Below, piece after piece: positions 1-8,378 of a DNA stretch of 13,305 nt. This DNA comes from Micractinium sp. NFX-FRZ (Eukaryota > Chlorophyta > Trebouxiophyceae > Chlorellales > Chlorellaceae): assembly GCA_029339195.1 (NCBI GenBank), contig JAPTJF010000785.1:590-13894 (forward strand), written 5' to 3'. The notes under the pieces were generated by a model. It was given only the letters and a program-made list of their open reading frames with translations, made no database searches and had not been told where the DNA came from. Each line of letters starts with the position of its first letter. Positions within the stretch are counted from its first letter, which is position 1. Position numbers and translations under genes: made by a program.

Positions 1-356
1 ATGCAGGGCGCAGATGCCTCGGCGGCGTGGCAGCAGCAGGGGCAGCAGCAGCAGCAGCAGCAGGCCGCAGCTGCCACGGCGGCCCCGCAGCAGGAGGGGC
101 AGCAGCAGCAGCTGCTGCTGCAGACGGGCGGTGGCATGGCATGGCCGCTGCCGATGCCGCTGGGCTACCAGCAGGGCTGGCAGCAGCTGGGAGGCGTGCT
201 GCCGCAGCCGCTGGCGCTGGCGCCTCCGGTCAGCCCGAGCGCCCCTGGTGGCCAGCTGGCAGCAGCTGCATGGGCGCAGATGCAGGGCGCAGATGCCTCG
301 GCGGCGTGGCAGCAGCAGGGGCAGCAGCAGCAGCAGCAGCAGGCCGCAGCTGCCAC
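1..356 (+). repeat. 77-bp perfect direct repeat, 279 bp apart
   Basis: Bases 1-77 and 280-356 are identical by eye. The offset of 279 bp equals 93 codons, so the repeat is in frame within the Q-rich coding region. Each copy contains a (CAG)n-type run. Because copy 1 begins at the window edge, the true unit may extend further upstream and be a longer tandem repeat. Confidence 0.85.
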
Positions 357-414
357 AGACCTGCCTGCAAATCGGCAGCAAGCCAGGCGCGCCTCCAAAA
401 AGCAAAAACTGTGA
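1..414 (+). CDS. Gln/Ala-rich protein, C-terminal part (5' truncated)
   Basis: The frame starting at base 1 is open from the window edge to a TGA at 412-414, so only the last 137 residues are visible; the first ATG is probably internal. The protein is low in complexity: CAG-encoded glutamine runs, alanine runs, and Gly/Pro/Leu/Trp linkers. It ends in a short basic tail (RRASKKQKL) that could be a nuclear localisation signal. A segment of about 26 residues (MQGADASAAWQQQG followed by a Q run and AAAAT) occurs twice, 93 codons apart. Both other plus frames are also open here, so the frame choice rests on the polyQ pattern, the stop, and a repeat period divisible by three. No domain is recognisable. 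Gln-rich tracts with a basic tail are common in algal transcription or RNA-binding proteins, but that is only a guess. No TGTAA follows the stop. Confidence 0.5.
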   Translation: MQGADASAAWQQQGQQQQQQQAAAATAAPQQEGQQQQLLLQTGGGMAWPLPMPLGYQQGWQQLGGVLPQPLALAPPVSPSAPGGQLAAAAWAQMQGADASAAWQQQGQQQQQQQAAAATDLPANRQQARRASKKQKL

Positions 415-800
415 CGCCGGTCAAAGAGGGAGTGCTTGCAGCGCTCCACCCGGGCAGCACATTTATCCATTCCTAGTAGCACTGAACATTCGACATATGT
501 TATACAGCACTTGACTTTTGTGAGCTAGTGAGGGGTGACGGAGCCTGCCAGTTGGGCTCATCCGGCAGGGTGGGTTGGCGCGTGCAACTCTCCTCTGTGG
601 CCACATATGGTATGAGACGGCTCTGCGTCGATTATGGCAAGAGTAATCGGTCGGCACAGGTGCTGACATGCATTCTGAGCTGGCGAGCGGTGGGCGGAGG
701 GTAGCGGGGCCACTGCCTGGCGGGTGGGATGGGCGGTAAGAATGTGCACGTCCTTATGCCTGGTATCTGGCCTGAGCCTCCCTTCCCTCCGACTCATCAG
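415..800. other. 3' flank of the Q-rich gene
   Basis: No gene seen. The first ~150 bases after the stop have lower GC and look like a 3' UTR. No TGTAA is present on the plus strand; the nearest variants are TGTTA near 498 and GGTAA near 736. Confidence 0.4.
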
Positions 801-1420
801 CAGTGCCCCTTAAAGATATGTGCATGATTGGACAAGCAGAGCGCCTGGGAAAAGCCTCGCAGGTGCCGCTCGGCCTGCCCGCAGCAGTGCCCGAGAGCGT
901 GCCGCCAGGCCACAGCGTTTGGCATGCCTGCATGCGTGCGCGCGTGCACCCGCCTGCGCCGCCCACAATCCACACACCCAATCGATGCCCTTGCAAAGGA
1001 AGGGGACGTTTAGGCAAGCAGCACAGCATGAAAGCGGCCCTGCCCGCCCACCAGGCATGCCCCGCACAGCCGTGCCCAAGAGCGGGCCGCCAGGCGGCAG
1101 CATTTGACATGCCTGCATGCGTGCGCGCGCATGCCCCCATGCGCCACCCACCCTCCACATATCCCGCAGTGCCCCTGCAAGAGAAATGAATGCTTGAGCA
1201 GGGAGCGCAGCCTGGGGGCAGCCCTGCAGGTGGCGCCCGCCCCCCACCAGCAGCACCCCGGAGCGGGCCGCCAGGCGGCAGCATTTGACATGCCTGCGGG
1301 TGTGTGCGAGTGCGCCCGCCTGCGCTGCCCGCCCCACACACACCCCAGCAATCCCCCTGCAAGGAGAGAGATCTGTTAGGCAAGCAGCAAGCACGCCAGG
1401 CAGCAGTGCGGGCACCAGGG
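801..1420. repeat. Tandem repeat, ~183-bp units, about 3.4 copies
   Basis: Four units begin at about 801, 983, 1167 and 1349, each marked by a CAGTGCCCCTGCAA-like start (periods 182, 184 and 182). Every full unit also carries GCCGCCAGGC followed by a CATTTGACATGCCTGC-like core (near 901, 1086 and 1267) and then a GC-rich alternating purine/pyrimidine stretch. The fourth copy fades out by about 1420. The copies are diverged and the period is not a multiple of three. Long open frames on the minus strand across this block change frame from copy to copy, so I do not read it as coding. Confidence 0.85.
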
Positions 1421-2700
1421 AGACACAAGGGTGGGTAAAGAGGGGGTGGGCGGGATGCAGCTGCTGGCTGCCTGAGCGCTGCGCATCGATGCACGACTGC
1501 ATACCCCACTACACACGACCCCCAGGCAGCCAATGCAGAGGTGCAGTGTCTGCAGATGAACATGCAGGCCCCAGTGCAGCAGCGCAGACGCCCCGAGGGC
1601 GGGGGCGACATACACCGCCGCGGGCGCCTCAGCAGCGGGCCTGTGCAGCGACCGCCAGGATACGCCCAGGCCACACAGCCAGCACATGGTGTTATTACTA
1701 CATTAAGAGCTGCCAGGAAGCAAAGTGCAGGGCAACTGTGCTCCTGACACAGTGCGGCAGAGGGTGGCAGCACTGCCTGCCCGCCTGCCGCCTGCCCCGC
1801 CAACCTGACCTACGGAGCAGCGTCGGCGCGGGCTGTGATGACCTGAGCTGTTTACAAACACCATATTCGAGGTATTTCAGGCTGGTTGAAGCCGTTAGCG
1901 GGCCTTGGAGAGAGAACGGCGGGGTGCTCGGCGGGGCCTGCCGGCGCTGCTATAAGTTCAAATTGATCCATGTTCACGACTGAGCACGTCAACGGCAAAA
2001 GAAGGCACCTTTAGGGCTGGAGCCCCCTCAAGAGGCGAGGGATGGCTGCCGGAAGGCCTGCCGGATGAGCCAGGGATGAGCCCAACTGGCAGTCTCCGTC
2101 ACCCCTAGCTCCTTTTGTGATGTGGCCTCTGTGCAAGTGGAGAGCAATTCTCTCGCTTGGGCAGTGGGTGAGGCGTGGGCGGCCATGGCATGACATGGCG
2201 CTGCCCGCGGGTCGGGAGGTTCAGTGAAGTTTGCCCCTCCATGCGGCCCCAATGGACCTCAATGTCGCATCGATAAACTTTGGAATGCTTGAAAACGAAC
2301 AAAACGATAGAAATACACCAATCAAAGTGGGTGGCGCTCCGCTGCCGGCGGTGCCGGCAAACGGCGGCACATGTTTGCCATCCTTACGAGGCGATTTTGT
2401 GTGCCGCCTGCCTGTGCCGCCTGCCTACACTATTTGCAAATATGTCCGATACATAAATCATTAAAATAATCTCCAGGAAGCTGCTTGAACAACACCAGCG
2501 CATGTTGATGAGGGCACCCACAAAACCATGTTTGGAGGCCCCCTGGGGACCCTCACATGGTGGTGTCTCATCACAGGTGTCGTCCACGGTCGATCTCTGC
2601 TTCCTGGGCTCGAAAGTAACCACATTTGACCTGCTTTCATTGCATGCACCAAGTGGCAGCAGCCGCCACACGCCGGCGCCCGCAACGGCGGTCCCACCAA
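1421..2700. other. Intergenic region with no recognisable gene
   Basis: Open frames here are short and lack consistent G/C third positions. The region contains TTACA at 1852-1856, which reads TGTAA on the minus strand and could be the poly(A) signal of a minus-strand gene to the right. It also holds an AT-rich patch at about 2260-2480 with a CCAAT motif near 2317 and a 12-bp palindrome at 2431-2442. Confidence 0.4.
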
Positions 2701-4000
2701 AATGCATGTAGACTGCATCAGACGTCCTCTGTCACCTCTAGTGTGCCTGTGCGATCAACTTGACACCATCAAACGCTTTTCTGGGCACCATAACAGGGTC
2801 CCGCACTGCCGCTGGTGCTGTCGCGGCCGGGCGGCAGCGGCAGCCAGCAGTGTGAGGTATTCTGCAGCCCATTTAGCCATGATGCACGCTTCCACGATCA
2901 TTCAATGTCACCTGGAACGCGTTGCGGGGCAAAAATCCGGCCTTGGGGCGCGACAGGGAGGTGTAGCGGCAGGCGCCGGCGGCTTGCCTGTGCAAACTAG
3001 GGAGCCTGCCAAGATGTGGGGGCATGTGCCTTGGAAGCGTGTTGAGGAGCGTGTAGGTTGCCGGGGTGTGCAGAGAAACAACACATTGGGCAGGGCAAGG
3101 GGGAGGGGCAGGGCAAGAGGGCGGGACGGGCAAGAAAGATGACAGCGTTCAGCGGGGAGGGGCTGGAGCCTGTGCCGGCGCGATTGCTGCAACTGGACGA
3201 TTGAAGCCCTGCTGCTGCTGCTGCTGCTGCTGGCTGCTGGTGGCACTGCTGCGCCGGCTGCTTGCTGTGCCGCCTGCTCTCCGTTGGTGCAGAAGGAGCC
3301 TGGTGGCAGCACCTGCGCATAGGCAAAGGGGCGGGTTCCGTGCAGCGGGGCGGGGCGGAGTCGGGAGAGCATGGCAGCAGCTCAGCAGGGGCATGGCAGC
3401 AGCTCAGCTTGCCAGCACTTGTGCGAACAGCTGGGATGCAGGCACAAGGGGCACCCATGCCGGCACCGCAGGCACTGCTGAGGCCGACCTTGAAGAAGTT
3501 GTTGGAGTAAGGAGGCAGGTGGCGGGGCGGTGGGGGTGGCCGCTGCTGCTGCTGCTGCCGCCACCGCTGTTCGGTGACCCTCTTGCCGCTGCTGCTGCCT
3601 TGGTGCATGCCTGGAGGCTTTCCTGAGGGTTAACCTGGCACTACAGGGAGCATGAGCAGCAGGGACAGGTGAGCAGGGTGCACCCGGGTGCAAGGCGGGG
3701 AGGAGTTGTGGGGTGGGGCGAGAGCGGAGCCAGGCGTGGGCTGCATGTGCAGCCACCGGTGGCCATCCCCCCCACCCGCTGCTCCATGTTCAGCACGTGC
3801 AGGGCCTGCACCTGCAGCAAAGGGTGTTGACATCAGGCGCCCCCGCCCAGGGCAGGCGGGCGGCGCAGGGGCGGCGGCGGCACAGGCCAACCAAGTCACA
3901 AGCCCTCGTCGGCTTGCCTGCTGGACCCACGCACATTCTCAATTGCGATGACATCCTTCCAAGCCCGCAGAGGCCGCAGAGCTCACTGCCGTGACTGCGG
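2701..4000 (-). other. Possible unrecognised minus-strand gene (exon-like fragments)
   Basis: Several minus-strand stretches look like exons although no complete model could be built. From 3811 downward, after a TTTGCTGCAG acceptor, the frame reads VQALHVLNMEQRVGG with almost every codon ending in G or C. Near 3520-3420 it reads PPYSNNFFKVGLSSACGAG, Cys-rich further on. Near 3330-3280 it reads AQVLPPGSFCTNGEQ. From about 2990 it reads CRYTSLSRPKAGFLPRNAFQ, ending at a CAG|GTGACA donor (exon end 2912). I could not link these with consistent phases, and the plus strand of some pieces is also open. No domain is recognised. The region may be a fast-evolving Cys-containing protein, a decayed gene, or chance in GC-rich DNA. 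Confidence 0.22.
3209..3232 (+). repeat. (CTG)8 microsatellite
   Basis: Eight uninterrupted CTG triplets, followed by more CTG-rich sequence to about 3240. A shorter CTG run lies at about 3542-3556. Near these, an 18-bp direct repeat (GCATGGCAGCAGCTCAGC) occurs at 3369-3386 and 3391-3408. Confidence 0.9.
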
Positions 4001-4164
4001 GGCGCCTTGAAGCGATCCCCCGCGCCCCCCTGCCCTGGGCGCCCTTCGCGGGTGTTTGACAGCGATTGGGATTGAAAGGGAGCGCATGAAGCAATTTGCG
4101 CTTTACGCCACGCTGTCCGGCAGTCCCCGCCCCCTGTTTCCCCCGATGTCACGCTGGCCCCCAA
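4001..4164 (+). promoter_or_regulatory. Presumed promoter/5' UTR of the U-box gene
   Basis: This is the sequence directly upstream of the chosen start at 4165. No TATA box is evident. Two ATGs at 4086 and 4146 share a frame that differs from the main ORF and stays open past 4165. They are either upstream of the transcription start or would act as an overlapping upstream ORF. Confidence 0.3.
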
Positions 4165-7100
4165 ATGTCGTCGCGCAAATCGTTTCTCAGCTTGCTTCGC
4201 AGCAGAGCCGACTCACCCAGCTCCTCCCCACCCAGCGGGTCGCCAGCTCTCTCGCGGCCCCCCTCAAGGCTCCCAGAGCAGCGGCAGGTGCAGGCGGCCA
4301 TGCCGACAGCCAGCCCAGCCCCCGCCCAGGCTGCCACCGCGCCGGTGCCACAAGCAGAGGTGGGCCTGCGACCAGCGCTGGCGTCGCGGCCTGCGCTTGA
4401 CCGGGTGCCGCTTGCGCAAGGGCTTCGTAGAAGCGGTTGAGACTGGCCGGGGAAACGCGCTGTAACGCGGCGAACACGGCCCGTGCCCAGCGCCCCAACC
4501 TTCCCACGCCGGCCTTGCTTCGCCCCGCCTTGCGCCCGCCGCTGCTGCAGAGCAGCGTGCAGAGCCTGGACGGCAAGCTCATACCGACCTCCTTCGTGTG
4601 CCCGGTGTCGATGGAGATCATGGTGCGCCTGGTGGTGCGTTGCGGCAAGGCTTGTAGAGGAGTGGGAGGCGCAGGCACCTTCCTGGGTGCTGGCCAGCCG
4701 GCTTCTTTGAGCACCCACGTGGCCGCGCCAGCTCCCCTGCCGCCTCACACCCCTTTTTCACCCTGCCTGTTCTTCCGGTGTCCACAGGTTGACCCAGTCA
4801 TCCTAGCCACCGGACACACGTATGACCGGCACACCATCGAGCAGTGGCTGGAGCAGGGGCACAAGACGTGCCCCGTCACCGGCATGCGCCTGCGCCACCT
4901 GGAGCTGACCCCCAACTTTGCGCTGCGCAGCGCCATCCTGGACTGGGCGCAGCAGAATGCGGTGCGGCTGCCCGAGCGCCCCGCACAGCAACCCGCGAAG
5001 CCGGTGTTCAAGTGGGACGAGGACCGCGCGGGCAACATCCTGCACGTACGCTGCTGCTGCTGCTGCGGTTGCTTGGGGGACCTGGGGCTGGGGCAGGGGC
5101 CGGCAAGGGGCTAGCGTGCTGCTTCGCTGTGCTCCTTGGTCACGGATTGATTATGAAGACCTCGATGCAGCGGCATGGTGCAGGCACGGCGTCGCAAGGT
5201 GCATGTGCATGTGCCCCTTGGGTGCTGGGTGCTGGCTTGGGTGCTGGCTCGCTTGCAACCGAGCCGCAGGCAGGAGTTCTCACTGCAGTGTGTGTGCCAC
5301 CGTCATCCACTGCAGGGCCACACAGAAATCATCTGGGCCATTGAAGTCGCCGGCGACCGCGTGTACACCGCGTCTGCCGACAAGACCGTGCGCGTCTGGG
5401 ACCAGAACACCAAGCGCTGCGTGCAGGTGGGCAGGGCGGGTTGTGGGTGCCGGGCAAAGAATGGCTTGGTGGGCTGGTTGCTGCTGGCAGTGTGCGCTGA
5501 CAGTGCTGCGCTGCTGGGTGCACCCCGTTTTGACCAACAACCCACCCCCACCGTGACGCACCTGTCCCCTGTCCTGTGCAGGTGCTGGAGAGCCACACGC
5601 GGCCGGTGCTGTCGCTTGCGGTGGCAGGGAACCGCCTGTTCTCCGGCTCCTACGACTACTCCATCCGCGTGTGGAACCTGGGCAGCTTGCAGCGGGAGAA
5701 GACGCTGACGGGGCACATGGATGCGGTGCGCGCGCTGGCCGTGGCCGGCAACAAGGTCTTCTCGGCCAGCTATGATGGCACTCTCAAGGTGCGGGGGAGT
5801 AGTGGCGGGAGGCTGAGGCTGGGGAAGCGGCAGGGCAGAGGCACTTGAGGTGGTCAATCGCAGTGCCAGGCGCACCTCTGCTGCTGCTTCTCTGGCTTAC
5901 TGCTGTCGTGCCTGGGTGCACACGCCTCCGGATCCATCGCCAAGCAAACGCTGCTTCCGGCTCCCTGCCTGACGCATCGCAATGCAAACCCTGCTTTCGG
6001 CTCCCTGCCTGCTGCGCTGACTCCGCATCGCCTGAATTGCTGCCCTTCCAGGTCTGGGACGCCGAGACGCTGACCTGCCTGGCGACGCTGACGGGCCACC
6101 AGGGGCCAGTGCGCACGCTTGTGCGCTGCGGGGACAAGGTGTTCAGCGGCTCCTACGACAAGACGGTGAGTCAAGCGGGGGAGGCAGCTGGCTGTTTGGG
6201 AGCGTGCTTACCCTTGATTGTAAACCGCTGCTGCTGTCAGCGCCATGCTGTATGCAAGCTCGTGCTGCTGCCTGCCCTTCCTGGCATGCTCGCTGCCCTG
6301 CCTGCCCTGCCTGCCTCACCCAAACCCACCCTGCCTCCCTCGTGCAGGTGCGGGTGTGGGACGTGAACACGCACAAGTGCCTTGCAACGTTGGTGGGACA
6401 CACCGGTGCGGTGCGTGCGCTGGCGGCCTCGGACAACATCGTCTTCTCAGGCAGCGATGACACGACCATTCGGGTGGGTGGCAAGAGCGACGATTGGGGC
6501 ACATGGTAGTGTGTGACGCATGTGATTTGGCAGGCAGGGGAGGGAGGGAGCAACAGCACTGCACGCATCCTTCCTTCCTTCACTTCCTTCCTGCAGCGCT
6601 GCTGCCATGCTACCCGTCTCCAAGCTGAGCGCCTGCCCTGGCATGTTGTGACCTGTGCAGGCATGGGATGCCAGCACGCTGACCTGCGTGCGCACGCTGG
6701 AGGGGCACGAGGACAATGTGCGAGTGCTGGCGGTGGGGCACAACACCCTCTTCAGCGGCTCCTGGGACAAGACTGTGCGGGTGAGTTCTTCAGCGCGCCC
6801 TGCCTGGGGTGTGGCAGCCAAAAATAGTGCTTCGGTTCAGTGCTGCCCTCCGTGCTGGCTAGGCAGCATGGTGGCAGCGCGGCTCTTGCTGCAGCCTGCC
6901 CGAGAGCTTGCCAGCCTGCCCTGCAGCCCTTGCCATCTGCTGCCTACACCCCCTGCTCTTGCCGCCTGTTGCCCATGTGCCTGCCCCACCGCCCGCCCCG
7001 CGCAGGTGTGGTCGTGCGAGAGCTTGACGTGCACCAAGGTGCTGGAGGGCCACAACGAGGCGGTGCTGGCGCTGGCCGTGGGGGATCTGTTCATGGCCAG

Positions 7101-7254
7101 CGGCTCGTATGACACCACCATCCGTTTCTGGGACCTGGCCTCCTGGCAGTGTGTGCGCAAGGCGGAGGGGCACGACGACGCGGTGCGGGTGCTGGCGGCG
7201 GCGGACGGCAAGGTGATCAGCGGCGCATACGACGGCGCGGTGGGCATCTGGTGA
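4165..7254 (+). CDS. U-box / WD40-repeat protein, probable E3 ubiquitin ligase (9 exons)
   Basis: Exons by splice sites and frame: 4165-4359, 4551-4622, 4788-5045, 5316-5426, 5582-5788, 6052-6165, 6348-6473, 6661-6780, 7006-7254. They give 483 residues. All eight introns are GT-AG, 155-270 bp and phase 0. Residues 1-70 are Ser/Pro/Ala-rich and probably disordered. Residues 76-145 form a U-box with the usual signature: FVCPVSMEIM, VDPVILATGHTYDR, WL, TCPVTG, LTPNFALR. This is the fold that recruits an E2 enzyme. Residues 176-483 hold eight WD40 units, each GH (SH in repeat 2) to a W-x dipeptide, forming a propeller that probably binds the substrate. There is no coiled coil between the domains, and the U-box does not look like PRP19. 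The layout recalls TRAF7 (RING then WD40) but with a U-box. The start at 4165 is the first ATG in frame; exon 1 is the least certain exon. Confidence 0.85.
5944..6011 (+). repeat. 40-bp-period tandem repeat in intron 5 of the U-box gene
   Basis: A 28-bp block at 5944-5971 recurs at 5984-6011 with two mismatches (26/28), giving a period of 40. Both copies contain CGGCTCCCTGCCTG. The repeat lies wholly in the intron between exons 5 and 6, close to the acceptor tract. Confidence 0.8.
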
Positions 7255-7892
7255 GTCGGTGCCGCAGTCTCGCAGGCGCCCCTCCCCATCTTAGGCAGTG
7301 TCAGCCACATAGGCAGGCCCCCACCTCACTCCAAGGCACACCCATGCCCACTCTAGCTCCACAGATACAGCGCCCCTCACCTGTCGCGCTCCCATATCCT
7401 GCAAATGAATTAACTGGCCCCCTTGACACCCGATTTTCACACGCGGCCTCCTCCTCCCTCTACCCAACGCCCCGCCCCTCACGCTTCCCTCGCACTGCTC
7501 TGCCCTCTCTCGTTTCATCCACTCACTTGCGTGCTGCTCCTCCCGCTATACCTATTCGCTTCTGCCAACAAATGGCCCTTCCTCTTTGTTCCCCCATTTC
7601 CCACGCCAAACTTCACGTGTAGCGCCGCTGTACCCCGCCTCTGTACCTTCACGTGTACCGCTGGCAGCGACGCTGCAGTGGCGCCCTGCCAGCTGTGTCC
7701 TCCTCTTCAGTCCCCACTCGCTAGTTCCTTGTGCCCAATCAAGCTTGCACCAGCTCCGTCTCCTGATTTGAGAGACACCCTCCGCTCCCCTGTTCAGCTG
7801 GTCTCGTGTCATTCTGTCATCTCTTTCCTTCTGTCAGCTTGCACTTGCTGTCCGCCGCTCCCCTTTCTGAGCTGTAACAGACATTTGCAACC
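7255..7892 (+). other. 3' UTR of the U-box gene (C/T-rich)
   Basis: The sequence from the stop to about 15 bases past the TGTAA is strongly pyrimidine-rich on the sense strand. An open frame exists across part of it, but it only reflects this skew (Pro/Ser/Leu/Cys-rich, no domain). Two CACGTG hexamers at 7614-7619 and 7650-7655 sit in an 11-bp repeat, CTTCACGTGTA, with a 36-bp period. Confidence 0.5.
7873..7877 (+). terminator. TGTAA poly(A) signal of the U-box gene
   Basis: TGTAA is the established green-algal polyadenylation signal. This is the first one on the plus strand after the stop at 7254, about 620 bases downstream, within the usual range for algal 3' UTRs. Cleavage would be expected about 10-20 bases later. 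Confidence 0.6.
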
Positions 7893-8378
7893 CTGCACTC
7901 CCGGCTGTACAACAGGGGCATGCGCATGCCAGGTGCCTGCCGCTGTCCATGGCTCCGTCTGTGGGTGCGAAGCGAGGGCGTAGCTTACGCTGTCACCTTT
8001 TCTAGCTGAACGGAGGGACACTCGTGCGCAATGATGTGGGAGGTGGGCATCCCCAGTTGACTTGGGGTGTGCGGCGCTGCTGCCGCACTGGCGCCACTGG
8101 GTCGGTGCGCTGCAGTCCCTCTGTACGCATGCCAGAACTGGGCCTTCCTGACGCCTCCCCAACGCTTTCCCCAAGGCTGCACCGCTTTGCATACTTTTCT
8201 GGCTACTACGCTCACAGTCACAGGTTCTTGTTGTGAGCTGGTCCACTTGTCACCTGGGGCCAGAGAACAAATGAGAGGTGCTACCTACTGTCCCTTCGCA
8301 TCGCCCTGTGCACCGTGGCGTGTAGCATTGATGCATCATAAAAGACAACGCCATCAAAGGCACACACGGAACCCCAGC
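7893..8378 (-). other. Region holding the 3' UTR of the helicase gene
   Basis: This lies downstream of the minus-strand helicase stop at 8379. I find no TTACA (TGTAA on the minus strand) in it. A CGTAA variant on the minus strand lies at about 7983-7988, close to the end of the convergent gene. No other gene is seen. Confidence 0.4.

Noticed and set aside
1541..1747. Short plus-strand frame with a G/C-biased first half
   Set aside because: No start context, splice partners or homologue recognised, and the second half loses codon bias.
754..1803. 349-codon open frame on the minus strand across the ~183-bp repeats
   Set aside because: All minus frames tend to stay open in this GC-rich repeat, the period is not a multiple of three so the peptide does not repeat in one frame, and no domain or coding bias is seen.
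1860..1975. GTTCAAATT and a GGTTGAAGCC-like segment suggesting a tRNA
   Set aside because: No acceptor stem, anticodon arm or second promoter box in the right spacing.
1833..1982. GTGATGA ... CTGA as a possible box C/D snoRNA
   Set aside because: The boxes are about 140 bases apart, too far for a typical C/D RNA, and no terminal stem pairs around them.
4056..4400. Alternative first exon in the frame of the ATG at 4086
   Set aside because: It does not give phase 0 at the donor after 4359, while the ATG at 4165 joins in frame to the U-box exon and matches the phase of every other intron.
7423..7983. 186-codon plus-strand frame downstream of the U-box gene
   Set aside because: It only reflects the C/T-rich 3' UTR, runs past the TGTAA signal, and has no domain.
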